From Oscillospiraceae bacterium (GTDB taxonomy: Bacteria; Bacillota; Clostridia; Oscillospirales; Ruminococcaceae), in NCBI GenBank assembly GCA_003531585.1, contig DQFX01000070.1, forward strand, positions 7,085-71,084: a stretch of 64,000 nt of DNA, given 5' to 3'. Made by a program: the position numbers and the translations under genes. Under the pieces are notes generated by a model. It searched no databases, was not told the DNA's origin, and was given only the letters and a program-made list of their open reading frames with translations. Of the stretch, positions 17,249-26,192 are shown piece by piece. Numbering within the stretch: position 1 is the stretch's first letter; every line of letters begins with the position of its first letter.

Positions 17249-18974
17249 CTGGCACCTCCAGTTCTATTGAAAAATTACCGCTGTCGGCAACCGCTCGTTC
17301 CGTGAACCAGCCCTTTATGGTGTTCGTTATGGTGTACGTTACCCACCTGTCCGCGCCTGTGTCCCTGTTGTATTCCTGGTATGTAAAGATGTATGAGCCG
17401 TCGCCGGTCTGGATCACCGTATAACCGCCAAAGCTGCTCACACCGGGCATATAGAACGCATGGCTCCAAATGCTGTCGTATTTTTCCAAAATCAGGTCAT
17501 TCATAACATCGCCAAGTTCGGAATAAGTGTTGAGGTACTTCTTAAAGCCGATCACTCCGAGCCTTGAAACAGCCGCTTCATCAATGGGCGTAAACTCTCC
17601 GTCACGGCGGGTGTAGACATTAGTGTACTCGCTGCGCTTTACGACATTGCCGCTCTTTTCGGTAGCCGCATACTGATACATCACGTCCGGCTCATCGTCC
17701 GGGATATAGTACGCAGTATTTCCCTGGGCGCCCGCGCAGAACAGTGCCATTCCGTGATATATGTAGTATATAAAAATGTGGTCTCCAGGTTCGAACGGAT
17801 CCTCGGTATAGTCCATCGTCAGCTCTGCTCCGGTGGAATTCTCCAGCCATGTCCCGGCGAACATGTCCTCAAAGGTCTGGAACTTGTTTTTATCCCAGTA
17901 TTCGTACGTGTCGCTGAACGGCATTAATTCTGAAACCGCATACCCTGTTGTCAGCCATTCGCCGCCGGAATATGTCCATGTGATGTCAAACCACTCCCCT
18001 GCTCCGGAGTTGGAATCCTCCATCAGCTCGGTGACAACCACCTTGTCGCTGGACTGGCTCACAAGCCGTATGTTAGTGCCTCGCAGTTCATAGGTGCGTA
18101 CCCAGTTTTTGGCTGTCGAGCCGTCCTCGGGATATACCGATGTGCTTTCGCTCATGGCGGGTTCCTCGAACAGATACTCTGTCGTAAGTCCCATCTTCTG
18201 CGCGAGCTTCTCCTGCCCGAAGTAGCCCAGAGAGCCGTCCTCCTCCAGCTTTTCTGTTCCGTAGCCGGAAAAAATTACGGTGTCCGCACACTTTATCATT
18301 GAATCCTCATAAACCACCTGTCCGTCCTCTATCTGAGCGTCACAATAGACGATCAGGCTGTTCCGATCGTTCTCCGGTACGAACCACAGGTCGTACTGAC
18401 CTCCGCCGACTGCCACCATGTAACATCCGTCGCTGGTCTTAATTGTCCCGAGGCAGGTGTAGCCGTTCCCCCTTCCGAAAATGCTGCTGTCACCGTAGCC
18501 GAGCTGTATATCTACCACTTCGCCGGACTCGTCGTCCGTCATTTCCCACACGCCGTAGAAATACTCATCGAACAGGATAAAATCTATACCGTCCGTCTGG
18601 ATCGAAACCAGCTCACTTTGTGTATCAGGAGCGGACTTCTCCACATATGCCACAAACGGGGTAGTCGCATATGTCTCGGCGGAGGAGCTTTCAGCGGTCA
18701 GAACCGGGTTCGGAGACATCACCAGCCCGGAATTGTTCAGCAGCACGAATCCCGCCACCGCCGCAGCGGCAGCCGCCGAGCCGATTCCGATATACAGCCC
18801 GCGGTGCTTCTTTCTTTCGGAAGGGTATTTGTATTCTGTGGGCTTTCCATCGTGAGTAAACGCTTCCATATCATCAACCGTGGAATGTTCCGGTTTACTC
18901 AGCCTTTCAGCGGCGGAGTCAACAATATCGTCGTCAAGGTCGTCGATAATTTTCTTCCAGGATTCAGCTTTCAT
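17226..18974 (-). CDS. Single-pass membrane protein, putative anti-sigma or signal partner of the ECF sigma factor
   Basis: I do not recognise a named family for this 582-residue protein. Residues 1-58 are acidic then basic and would be cytoplasmic (SWKKIIDDLDDDIVDSAAERL). Residues 60-79 form one transmembrane helix, and about 500 residues with a Ser/Thr-rich stalk follow outside. The exterior part has repeated Trp/Tyr/Gly-rich beta-strand-like segments, perhaps two related halves. The layout and overlap with the ECF gene suggest an anti-sigma factor whose outer part senses a signal, but no zinc-binding ASD motif (HxxxCxxC) is visible. AAAGAGGGTACATT precedes the ATG. Confidence 0.75.
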   Translation of the reverse strand: MKAESWKKIIDDLDDDIVDSAAERLSKPEHSTVDDMEAFTHDGKPTEYKYPSERKKHRGLYIGIGSAAAAAAVAGFVLLNNSGLVMSPNPVLTAESSSAETYATTPFVAYVEKSAPDTQSELVSIQTDGIDFILFDEYFYGVWEMTDDESGEVVDIQLGYGDSSIFGRGNGYTCLGTIKTSDGCYMVAVGGGQYDLWFVPENDRNSLIVYCDAQIEDGQVVYEDSMIKCADTVIFSGYGTEKLEEDGSLGYFGQEKLAQKMGLTTEYLFEEPAMSESTSVYPEDGSTAKNWVRTYELRGTNIRLVSQSSDKVVVTELMEDSNSGAGEWFDITWTYSGGEWLTTGYAVSELMPFSDTYEYWDKNKFQTFEDMFAGTWLENSTGAELTMDYTEDPFEPGDHIFIYYIYHGMALFCAGAQGNTAYYIPDDEPDVMYQYAATEKSGNVVKRSEYTNVYTRRDGEFTPIDEAAVSRLGVIGFKKYLNTYSELGDVMNDLILEKYDSIWSHAFYMPGVSSFGGYTVIQTGDGSYIFTYQEYNRDTGADRWVTYTITNTIKGWFTERAVADSGNFSIELEVPDGGQSDS

Positions 18975-19015
18975 AATGTACCCTCTTTCAGCAGATGTTT
19001 CACCTTTTGTATATT

Positions 19016-19044
19016 AAGACAGAAACATCGTATTAAAGGTTACA
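19016..19044 (-). promoter_or_regulatory. Possible ECF-type (autoregulated) promoter
   Basis: On the minus strand TGTAAC (19039-19044) is followed after 17 bp by TGTCTT (19016-19021). This resembles ECF promoters with an AAC -35 core, while no good sigma-A pair is seen here. If real, the sigma factor would activate its own operon. Confidence 0.45.
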
Positions 19045-19060
19045 TTTCTGCTTAAAACAT

Positions 19061-19090
19061 AATTGCGGACCGGAGTGCCAGCCCGCAATT
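19061..19090 (-). terminator. Terminator of the transketolase genes
   Basis: On the minus strand AATTGCGG pairs with CCGCAATT, with an inner GG/CC pair, followed by ATGTTTTAA, 18 bp after the transketolase stop. Confidence 0.7.
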
Positions 19091-19107
19091 CGGATACGCT
19101 GTAAGTC

Positions 19108-20043
19108 TTACTTGCCGAGCGCTGCCTTTGTAACGGCAACGATGTTCTCTGCGCACAGACCGAACTCCTTGAGCAGGTCAACCGCAGGACCGGAGTGACC
19201 GAATACGTCCTTCACGCCGATCTTGATGACCGGAACAGGGCATTCCTCGGTAACAACGTCAGCAACTGCGGAGCCAAGTCCGCCGATAACGCTGTGTTCC
19301 TCAACGGTGATGATCCTGCCGGTCTCCTTTGCTGCCTTGACGATGATGTCGCGGTCGATGGGCTTGATGGTGTGGATATTGATAACGCGAGCGTCAACGC
19401 CCTGCTCCTTGAGTGCCTTGGCAGCCTCGAGAGCCTCGGATACCATCAGACCGGTTGCAATGATTGTTACGTCCTTGCCGTCCTTGAGCTGGATTCCCTT
19501 GCCTACCTCGAACTTGTAGGTTGCTGCGTCGTTGAAGATCGGAGCGGCAAGTCTGCCGAATCTCATGTAGGTCGGGCCTACATAGTCAGCCATTGCCAGG
19601 ACAGCCGCCTTAGCCTCAACGTCGTCTGCGGGGTTGATGACGGTCATGCCGGGAATGGATCTCATCAGCGCGATATCCTCGTTGCACTGGTGGGAAGCGC
19701 CGTCCTCACCGACGGAGATACCAGCGTGTGTAGCGCCGATCTTAACGTTAAGGTGGGGATAGCCGATGCTGTTGCGTACGATCTCGAACGCTCTGCCTGC
19801 CGCGAACATCGCGAAGGAGCTTGCGAATACGAGCTTGCCGGTGCTTGCGATACCAGCCGCTACGCCCATCATGTTTGCCTCTGCGATACCGCAGTCGAAG
19901 AATCTGTCAGGGTGAGCCTTCTTGAAGATGCCTGTCTTGGTCGCTGCCGCAAGGTCAGCGTCGAGTACTACTAAATCGGGGCGCTTCTCTGCGAGCATTA
20001 CAAGCGCTTCACCGTAGCTGTCACGGGTTGCTTTCTTTTCCAT
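19108..20043 (-). CDS. Transketolase, C-terminal subunit
   Basis: With the next gene it forms a split transketolase that moves two-carbon units between sugar phosphates in the non-oxidative pentose phosphate pathway. This 311-residue subunit carries the pyrimidine-binding domain (DLAAATKTGIF, DCGIAEANMMGVAAGIASTGKLVFASSFAMF with the catalytic Glu of GIAEANM) and the C-terminal domain (VIGGLGSAVADVV). AAAGGATATACAG precedes the ATG; the longer frame to 20079 would overlap the N-terminal subunit gene. Both subunit genes are 25 bp apart. Confidence 0.95.
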   Translation of the reverse strand: MEKKATRDSYGEALVMLAEKRPDLVVLDADLAAATKTGIFKKAHPDRFFDCGIAEANMMGVAAGIASTGKLVFASSFAMFAAGRAFEIVRNSIGYPHLNVKIGATHAGISVGEDGASHQCNEDIALMRSIPGMTVINPADDVEAKAAVLAMADYVGPTYMRFGRLAAPIFNDAATYKFEVGKGIQLKDGKDVTIIATGLMVSEALEAAKALKEQGVDARVINIHTIKPIDRDIIVKAAKETGRIITVEEHSVIGGLGSAVADVVTEECPVPVIKIGVKDVFGHSGPAVDLLKEFGLCAENIVAVTKAALGK

Positions 20044-20068
20044 ATCTGTATATCCTTTCGAGCTGTAA

Positions 20069-20911
20069 TTACTTTTCAAGCTGTGCGAGGTGGTCGCCCA
20101 GTTCCTTCATTGCGATAGCGTACTCCTCGTCGTTCGGAGCCTTGCCGTGCCAGCCGACCTGGTTCTCCATGAAGGAAACGCCCTTGCCCTTAACGGACTT
20201 CTGAATGATCACTGTAGGCTGGTTGAGAACAGTCTCAGCCTCGTTGAACGCAGCCTCGATCTGGTCGAAGTCGTGACCGTCGATGCAGATAACGTGCCAG
20301 CCGAAAGCCTTGAACTTCTCGTCGATGGGGTACGGAGACATAACCTCGGATATCTTGCCGTCGATCTGGAGACCGTTGTTATCAACGACTGCAACCAGAT
20401 TATCAAGCTTATAGTGAGCCGCGAACATTGCAGCCTCCCATACCTGACCCTCCTCGATCTCGCCATCTCCGAGCACAGTGTATACCTTATAGGTATCGCT
20501 GGAGATCTTACCGGAAAGCGCCATACCACATGCGGTGGATATACCCTGACCGAGGGAGCCGGTGCTCATATCAATGCCCGGGAGCTTGCCCATGGAGGGA
20601 TGACCCTGGAGTCTGGAACCGATCTTACGGAGGGTCTTGAGCTCCTCAACTGGGAAGAATCCTCTTTCAGCGAGGACTGCGTAAAGCGCAGGAGCGGTGT
20701 GACCCTTGGAAAGTACCAGTCTGTCCCTGTCGGGCATGGTGGGGTTCTTCGGGTCAACGTTCATGCGGTGCATGTAAAGATAAGTGAGTGTGTCAGCAAC
20801 GGAAAGGGATCCGCCGGGGTGTCCTGCCTTGGCAGCGTGTACGCCCTCGATCACTCCCATTCTGACCTTTGTTGCAGCGATCTCAAGCTGCTTTTTCAGT
20901 AGTGCGTCCAT
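20069..20911 (-). CDS. Transketolase, N-terminal subunit
   Basis: This 280-residue subunit holds the thiamine diphosphate pyrophosphate-binding domain. The motifs SKGHTAPALYAVLAERG, GSRLQGHPS, TGSLGQGIS, and the ThDP motif GDGEIEEGQVWEAAMFAAHYKLDNLVAVVDNN are complete. AGGAGGTCTAT precedes the ATG at 20911. Split transketolases are common in Clostridia and archaea. It is encoded first and the C-terminal half follows. Confidence 0.96.
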   Translation of the reverse strand: MDALLKKQLEIAATKVRMGVIEGVHAAKAGHPGGSLSVADTLTYLYMHRMNVDPKNPTMPDRDRLVLSKGHTAPALYAVLAERGFFPVEELKTLRKIGSRLQGHPSMGKLPGIDMSTGSLGQGISTACGMALSGKISSDTYKVYTVLGDGEIEEGQVWEAAMFAAHYKLDNLVAVVDNNGLQIDGKISEVMSPYPIDEKFKAFGWHVICIDGHDFDQIEAAFNEAETVLNQPTVIIQKSVKGKGVSFMENQVGWHGKAPNDEEYAIAMKELGDHLAQLEK

Positions 20912-20951
20912 ATAGACCTCCTGTGAATTATGGGCTTTCGCCCGGTTTAAC

Positions 20952-20981
20952 ATTATACAAGCGGTTTCCCGCAGGTTTACA
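20952..20981 (-). promoter_or_regulatory. Promoter of the transketolase genes
   Basis: TTGTATAAT-type -10 (TATAAT at 20952-20957) lies 18 bp from TGTAAA (20976-20981) on the minus strand. The -35 box overlaps the stop of the upstream HAD gene. Confidence 0.65.
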
Positions 20982-21783
20982 TTTTTTCGATATGCTCTAT
21001 GAGGCTTGCCATCGCCCCGGAATTATTGTCGCACAGCACGATATCCGCAGCTTCCCTGACCGACGGCTGCGCGCTTGCGACAGCCGCGCCAAGGTCTGCG
21101 GACTGTATCATCGCGAGGTCGTTCATGAAATCCCCCGCCGCGACGGTGAACCTGTCCTCCGCGCCTATCGCCTTAATAAGCTGCCTGTAGCCCGCAGCCT
21201 TGTCGATACCCTCCGGGAGACACTCGAAGAACATCGGCGCAGACCGCACCCAGTGAACTCCGCAGAACTCCGGCGAACGCTCGATGTAATGCTGAAGCTC
21301 GTCCATTTTCTCCGGCGGGTAGGCGAACAGTACCTTAAGCCAGCCGTCCTGTGGGATATTCTCGAGTTTGCTCCAGTCAGCCTGGACATTCTCAAGATTA
21401 AGGTGCCACTGCTCGGTGTCGTTCAGGAACGGAACGTGCACCACGTTGCCGCGCAGAACTTCTACGCCGATATCGGGATAGCGCTCTGCGACGCGCTTTA
21501 TGATGTCCGCCGCGCGGCTCCCTATCTCGCACTGCCAAAGGAACTTCTCCTGCCGGAAATCGTACACCGCCGCGCCGTTGTAGACGACCGCCGGGCAGTC
21601 CAGCCGGAGCTTGTCGGCGATGTGCTTCGCCATTGAATAACCGCGCCCGGTAGCCATTGTGAAAAGTCCGCCGCCAGCCCGGAAGCGCTCTATTGCCTCA
21701 AGATCCAGGGGAAGTATCCGCTTATCGTCAGTCAGAAGCGTCCCGTCAAGATCTGTCATTAGTATGACCTTGCTGAAATCCAT
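20977..21783 (-). CDS. Cof-type HAD-IIB family phosphatase
   Basis: This 268-residue protein is a haloacid dehalogenase-like hydrolase that probably removes phosphate from a small metabolite. Motif I is ILMTDLDGTLLTDD with the nucleophile Asp and the acid/base Asp, motif III is the Lys in the AIGAEDRF region, and motif IV is AAGDFMNDLAMIQSADLGAAV. The cap domain lies between. The substrate is unknown; members act on sugar phosphates or cofactors such as FMN or PLP. The ATG at 21783 follows the rluD stop directly and gives the usual N-terminus; a longer frame overlaps rluD. Confidence 0.9.
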   Translation of the reverse strand: MDFSKVILMTDLDGTLLTDDKRILPLDLEAIERFRAGGGLFTMATGRGYSMAKHIADKLRLDCPAVVYNGAAVYDFRQEKFLWQCEIGSRAADIIKRVAERYPDIGVEVLRGNVVHVPFLNDTEQWHLNLENVQADWSKLENIPQDGWLKVLFAYPPEKMDELQHYIERSPEFCGVHWVRSAPMFFECLPEGIDKAAGYRQLIKAIGAEDRFTVAAGDFMNDLAMIQSADLGAAVASAQPSVREAADIVLCDNNSGAMASLIEHIEKM

Positions 21784-21785
21784 TC

Positions 21786-22682
21786 TCAGCCCTCTATGCT
21801 CTTTAAAAATTTCTGGAAATACTCCGGAAGCTCGCTGTCGAACTCCATGTATTCCCCGGTGCGCGGGTGAACAAACCCGATCTTCTTCGCGTGGAGGCAC
21901 TGTCCCTCAAGCCATGCGGGCTTCCCGTTTCCGTAGACCGGATCCCCGGCTACCGGGTGCCCGATGTACGCCATGTGGACGCGTATCTGATGAGTTCGCC
22001 CGGTCTCCAGGCGCACCCGCAGGTGAGTGTACCCCGGAAACCTCTCCATTACGAAGTAATGCGTCACGGCTTCCCGGGAATTTTCGGTTGTTACGCACAT
22101 CTTCTTGCGTTCGGTCTTGTGCCGCCCTATCGGAGCGTTCACGATTCCATCTTCTTTTATCCCGCCGCAGACCACCGTTTCGTACTCCCTGGTGAAGCTG
22201 TGCTCCTTTATCTGCTCGGACAGACCTATGTGCGCCAGGTCGTTCTTCGCGACCATCAGCAGACCGCTTGTGTCCTTGTCGATACGATGGACTATCCCCG
22301 GGCGTATCTCGCCGTTGATGCCTGACAGGCTGTCTCCACAGTGGAACATCAGCGCGTTCACCAGCGTGCCGGAGTAATGCCCCGCCGCCGGGTGGACTAC
22401 CATGCCCTTCGGCTTGTTGACTACCAGCAGGTCGTCGTCCTCATAGACGATATCCAGCGGTATGTTCTCCGGCAGAATATCCGTGCTCTGCGGCTCCGGG
22501 AGCGTGATTTCTACTGCTGCCCCCGCCGCCGGAATGTCCTTTTTGCCAGCCGGCGAGCCGTTCACGAGTACATTACCCTGCTCGATGAGCTTCACCGCCG
22601 CGCTCCTGGAAAGCTCCGTGCCATCGGCGATGAGCTTATCAAGCCGAACCCCTCCCGGAGCGGAAAGCTCAATCGTTTCCAT
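21786..22682 (-). CDS. RluA/RluD-family pseudouridine synthase
   Basis: This 298-residue enzyme makes pseudouridine in RNA, most likely 23S rRNA. An N-terminal S4 RNA-binding domain (RLDKLIADGTELSRSAAVKLIEQGNVLVNG) is followed by the catalytic domain, with HRIDKDTSGLLMVAKND containing the catalytic Asp, and the C-terminal LETGRTHQIRVHMAYIGHPVAGDPVYG. It corresponds to YlyB beside lspA in Bacillus. Its start overlaps lspA by 14 bp and its stop nearly touches the HAD gene, so the three are co-translated. Confidence 0.94.
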   Translation of the reverse strand: METIELSAPGGVRLDKLIADGTELSRSAAVKLIEQGNVLVNGSPAGKKDIPAAGAAVEITLPEPQSTDILPENIPLDIVYEDDDLLVVNKPKGMVVHPAAGHYSGTLVNALMFHCGDSLSGINGEIRPGIVHRIDKDTSGLLMVAKNDLAHIGLSEQIKEHSFTREYETVVCGGIKEDGIVNAPIGRHKTERKKMCVTTENSREAVTHYFVMERFPGYTHLRVRLETGRTHQIRVHMAYIGHPVAGDPVYGNGKPAWLEGQCLHAKKIGFVHPRTGEYMEFDSELPEYFQKFLKSIEG

Positions 22683-23238
22683 TGCTCTTGGGCTCCTCGG
22701 TCTGCGCTGATTCCGCCTGCTGGGACTTCTGCGCTTTTTTCGCGCGGTTCTCCCTTATTTCGTCGATGACCACGGCAAGGCACAGCAGAATCCCGCCGAC
22801 CACCGCGCATATGTCCGCGAAGTTGAATATCGGGAAGTTGATGATCCTTACGTCGATGAAGTCCACGACGCTGCCGTTGTTGAAAAGCCTGTCTATAAGG
22901 TTCCCGGTACCGCCGCCGATTATCAGCGCCACCGCCGTGACGTACGTCCCGCGCTGTATACGCTTGGTCACCAGACCCACGATAAGCGCGACTATCACCA
23001 GGGAGGTTATGCCGATAAGGAACGCTGTCTTGCCCTCCATCATGCTGAATGCGGAGCCGTTGTTGGTGCAGTAGAAGAGATTCAGTACCTCAACGCCGTC
23101 TATCTTTATCAGGGGAACAACGTTGTACATCTCCATATTCGATACGACCAGCCATTTTGTGAGCTGGTCTATACCAACAAGCAAAGCCGCCAGCACCAAC
23201 GCGGCGTACTGCCTGTATTTACTCAAAAAAGCTCTCAT
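22669..23238 (-). CDS. lspA: Lipoprotein signal peptidase (signal peptidase II)
   Basis: This membrane protease cleaves the signal peptides of lipidated prolipoproteins, such as the binding lipoprotein in this window. The 189-residue protein has four hydrophobic segments and the catalytic motifs GGGTGNLIDRLFNNGSVVDFIDV and FNFADICAVVG with the two catalytic Asp. It is longer than the usual 150-165 because of a C-terminal basic then Gln/Glu-rich tail (about 30 residues). AGAGAGGATTT precedes the ATG. Confidence 0.95.
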   Translation of the reverse strand: MRAFLSKYRQYAALVLAALLVGIDQLTKWLVVSNMEMYNVVPLIKIDGVEVLNLFYCTNNGSAFSMMEGKTAFLIGITSLVIVALIVGLVTKRIQRGTYVTAVALIIGGGTGNLIDRLFNNGSVVDFIDVRIINFPIFNFADICAVVGGILLCLAVVIDEIRENRAKKAQKSQQAESAQTEEPKSNGND

Positions 23239-23260
23239 AAATCCTCTCTGAACTTACCAC

Positions 23261-23299
23261 AAAAAGGCAGGAGAAGGGAACGCTCCCCCTCCCCTGCCG
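23261..23299 (-). terminator. Terminator of ileS
   Basis: On the minus strand GGCAGGGGAGGGGGAGC pairs with the complementary TTCCC-TTCTCC-TGCC arm and ends in TTTTT, ten bases after the ileS stop. It is a strong, GC-rich intrinsic terminator. Confidence 0.85.
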
Positions 23300-23309
23300 G
23301 AATAGCTTA

Positions 23310-26135
23310 TCAGCCCAGATCGAGCTTCATAACTGCTGCGCATCGTGCGCACAGGTGCGGGAACTTCTCGTCAGAGCCAACGGACTTGTCGTGGCTCCAG
23401 CAGCGTTCGCACATCTCGCTTGCCGCCTTCTCGACGGTAACGGAAACGCCATCGGCAGAGCCCTTGTACTCGCCGTCAGCGCCGTTCTTCACGGTAACGT
23501 TGGATACGGAGAACGCCTGAGCAAGCTCCGGATATGCGGACAGCTCCTTGTAGTTTGCTTCGTCAGCGTACAGGGTAACATCAGCGTCGATCGGCTTACC
23601 GATAACGCCCGCAGAACGCTTCTCCTCAAGCGCCTTCAGAACGTCGTCGCGTACTGCGTGTATCTTGTTCCACTTTGCCTCGAACTCAGCGCCGAGAACA
23701 ACGCCGGTCTTTTCGGGCATCTGGTTGAACGGAACGCCGCGAAGGTCGTCTGTGGACTTGTGCGGCATGTACTTCCAGATCTCATCGGAGGTGAATGTCA
23801 GGATAGGCGCGATGAGCTTAACAAGGGAATCCAGAATGATATACATTGTGGTCTGGACTGCCTTTCTCTCCTCGGACTTCTCAGCGGAGCAGTACAGCGT
23901 ATCCTTGACAACATCAAGGTAGAAGTTGGACATATCTACAACGCAGAAGCTGTGGATAGCGTGGTATGCAAGGTAAAAATCAAAGCTCTCATAGGAAGCC
24001 TTTACCTTCTCGATAACCGCGTCAAGTCTTGTCAGCGCCCACTTGTCGATGTCGCTGAGCTTGTCGAGCGCTACCATCTCGGTGTCAGGGTCGAAGCCGC
24101 TGCCGTTTCCGAGGTTGCCCAGGATAAAGCGCGCGGTATTTCTGATCTTTCTGTATGCTTCGGAGAGCTGCTTGAGCATTTCCGGAGAAACTCTTACATC
24201 GTTGTGGAAGTCAAGGGAAGCGACCCAAAGACGCAGAACGTCAGCGCCGTACTTGCTGATAACTTCCTCGGGAAGTACCACGTTGCCCTTGGACTTGTGC
24301 ATTACCTCGCCCTTGCCGTCAACTACCCAGCCGTGGGTGCAGACCGCCTTGTAAGGAGCCTTACCTGTGGTCGCAACAGAGGTGAGCAGGGAGCTCTGGA
24401 ACCAGCCTCTGTACTGGTCGCAGCCCTCGAGGTAGAGGTCAGCTGGCCAGGAAAGCTCGGGACGCTCCTGGAGTACTGCCGCATGCGTACAGCCGGAATC
24501 GAACCATACGTCGAAGATGTCCATTTCCTTGCGGAACTTACCGCAGCCGCACTCGCACTTTACATCAGCAGGGATAAACTCGGAAGGATCCTTGGAGTAC
24601 CAGGAATCGGAGCTTTCCTTGCGGAACATGTCGGATATCGCCTTGATGGTCTTGTCGTTTACGATGACCTTTCCGCAGTCCTCACAGTAGAGGATTGGTA
24701 TCGGAACGCCCCAGCGGCGCTGACGGGAAATGCACCAGTCGCTTCGCATGTTTACCATGTTCTTGATGCGCTCCTCGCCCCACTCGGGAATCCACTTAAC
24801 TTCCTCGATGGCCTTGATGGTCTCGGGCTTGAACATATCCACGTTGCAGAACCACTGGTCTGTTGCGCGGTAGATTATCGGCTCGTGGCAGCGCCAGCAG
24901 TGCGGATAAGGGTGGACGATCTTCTGCATCGCGAGCAGGGTGTTGTCGTCCTCAAGGCGCTTTGCTATCGCCTTGTTGGCGTCAGCGGTCTTGAGACCTG
25001 CAAAGTCGCCTGCTTCCTCGGTCAGCACGCCCTTTGCGTCAACGGGAACGATGATCTTGAACATTCCCTTGTACTTGTTGCAGACCTCAAAGTCCTCCAG
25101 ACCGAAGCCGGGAGCGGTATGAACGCAGCCTGTACCACTGTCGAGGGTTACATGGTCGCCGACGATTACCGGAGACTTTCTGCCCATGAATGGGTGATTT
25201 GTCTCGATAAGCTCCAGGTCAGAACCGAGGAAGTTTCCGATGGTGGAGTACTTCTTGATTCCGACGGCTTCCATAACGGTGGAAACAAGCTCGGCCGCCA
25301 TCAGCAGGTACTGACCGTATGACTTGCTCTCCTCGTCCTCGACCTTTACGAATGTGTACTCGTAGTTCGGACCGAGGCAGATAGCGAGGTTGCCCGGAAG
25401 AGTCCAGGTTGTGGTTGTCCAGATTACGACGTAGGCCTTGGAAAGGTCGATACCGAGATCGTCAAACTTGCCCTTGGAATCGCTTATCGGGAACTTTACA
25501 AAGATGGAATAGCAGGGGTCGTCCTGGTATTCGATTTCAGCCTCTGCGAGGGCGGTGTTGCAGTCTGCGCACCAGTAAACCGGCTTCAGACCCTTATAGA
25601 TGTAGCCCTTCTGCATCATCTTGCCGAATACCTCTACCTGCTTAGCCTCGAACTCGGGCTTGATGGTGAGGTAAGGATCGTCGAAGTCGCCCCAAACGCC
25701 CAGGCGCTTGAACTGCGCCTTCTGACCGTCCAGGCAGGACAGCGCAAACTCACGGCAGCTCTTGCGGAGGGTTACGGGATCTATCTTGCCGCTGTCAACG
25801 CCGAGCTGCTTGATAGCCTTCAGCTCGATGGGAAGGCCGTGGCAGTCCCAGCCGGGAACATAGTTGGCGTCGAAGCCGGTCATGCTCTTATACTTAACAA
25901 TGATATCCTTGAGCACCTTGTTCATCGCGGTACCCATATGGATATTGCCGTTTGCATAGGGAGGGCCGTCGTGGAGGGTATAGGAAGGCTTGCCCTTGTT
26001 CTTCTCGGAAAGGGCGTAGTAAAGGCGGTCCTGCTCCCACTTATCCAGCATTTCCGGCTCTCTCTGGGGGAGGTTGCCCCTCATCGGGAAGTCGGTCTTG
26101 GGAAGATTTAGTGTGTTGTTGAAATCCTCTGACAT
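23310..26135 (-). CDS. ileS: Isoleucyl-tRNA synthetase
   Basis: It charges tRNA-Ile and edits valine. The 941-residue protein has the full bacterial plan: HIGH-equivalent GNIHMGTA near residue 66, the editing domain with TWTLPGNLA and HTAPGFG, the WFDSG segment, and the anticodon-binding domain, ending in a zinc site CERC..CARC. The KMSKS loop reads VMHKSKGN, an altered version in which the first Lys and first Ser are replaced. AAGGAGACACATCAG precedes the ATG. No T-box is visible; only 57 bp separate it from divIVA, so it is probably transcribed with the division cluster. Confidence 0.97.
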   Translation of the reverse strand: MSEDFNNTLNLPKTDFPMRGNLPQREPEMLDKWEQDRLYYALSEKNKGKPSYTLHDGPPYANGNIHMGTAMNKVLKDIIVKYKSMTGFDANYVPGWDCHGLPIELKAIKQLGVDSGKIDPVTLRKSCREFALSCLDGQKAQFKRLGVWGDFDDPYLTIKPEFEAKQVEVFGKMMQKGYIYKGLKPVYWCADCNTALAEAEIEYQDDPCYSIFVKFPISDSKGKFDDLGIDLSKAYVVIWTTTTWTLPGNLAICLGPNYEYTFVKVEDEESKSYGQYLLMAAELVSTVMEAVGIKKYSTIGNFLGSDLELIETNHPFMGRKSPVIVGDHVTLDSGTGCVHTAPGFGLEDFEVCNKYKGMFKIIVPVDAKGVLTEEAGDFAGLKTADANKAIAKRLEDDNTLLAMQKIVHPYPHCWRCHEPIIYRATDQWFCNVDMFKPETIKAIEEVKWIPEWGEERIKNMVNMRSDWCISRQRRWGVPIPILYCEDCGKVIVNDKTIKAISDMFRKESSDSWYSKDPSEFIPADVKCECGCGKFRKEMDIFDVWFDSGCTHAAVLQERPELSWPADLYLEGCDQYRGWFQSSLLTSVATTGKAPYKAVCTHGWVVDGKGEVMHKSKGNVVLPEEVISKYGADVLRLWVASLDFHNDVRVSPEMLKQLSEAYRKIRNTARFILGNLGNGSGFDPDTEMVALDKLSDIDKWALTRLDAVIEKVKASYESFDFYLAYHAIHSFCVVDMSNFYLDVVKDTLYCSAEKSEERKAVQTTMYIILDSLVKLIAPILTFTSDEIWKYMPHKSTDDLRGVPFNQMPEKTGVVLGAEFEAKWNKIHAVRDDVLKALEEKRSAGVIGKPIDADVTLYADEANYKELSAYPELAQAFSVSNVTVKNGADGEYKGSADGVSVTVEKAASEMCERCWSHDKSVGSDEKFPHLCARCAAVMKLDLG

Positions 26136-26192
26136 CTGATGTGTCTCCTTGCTTTTTGTTTTATATCTGCTCCGGCATGCCGAAGCGGTGAT

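Noticed and set aside
26136..26192. T-box before ileS
   Set aside because: Only 57 bp separate ileS from divIVA, too short for a T-box, and the conserved GGTGGNACCGCG sequence is absent.
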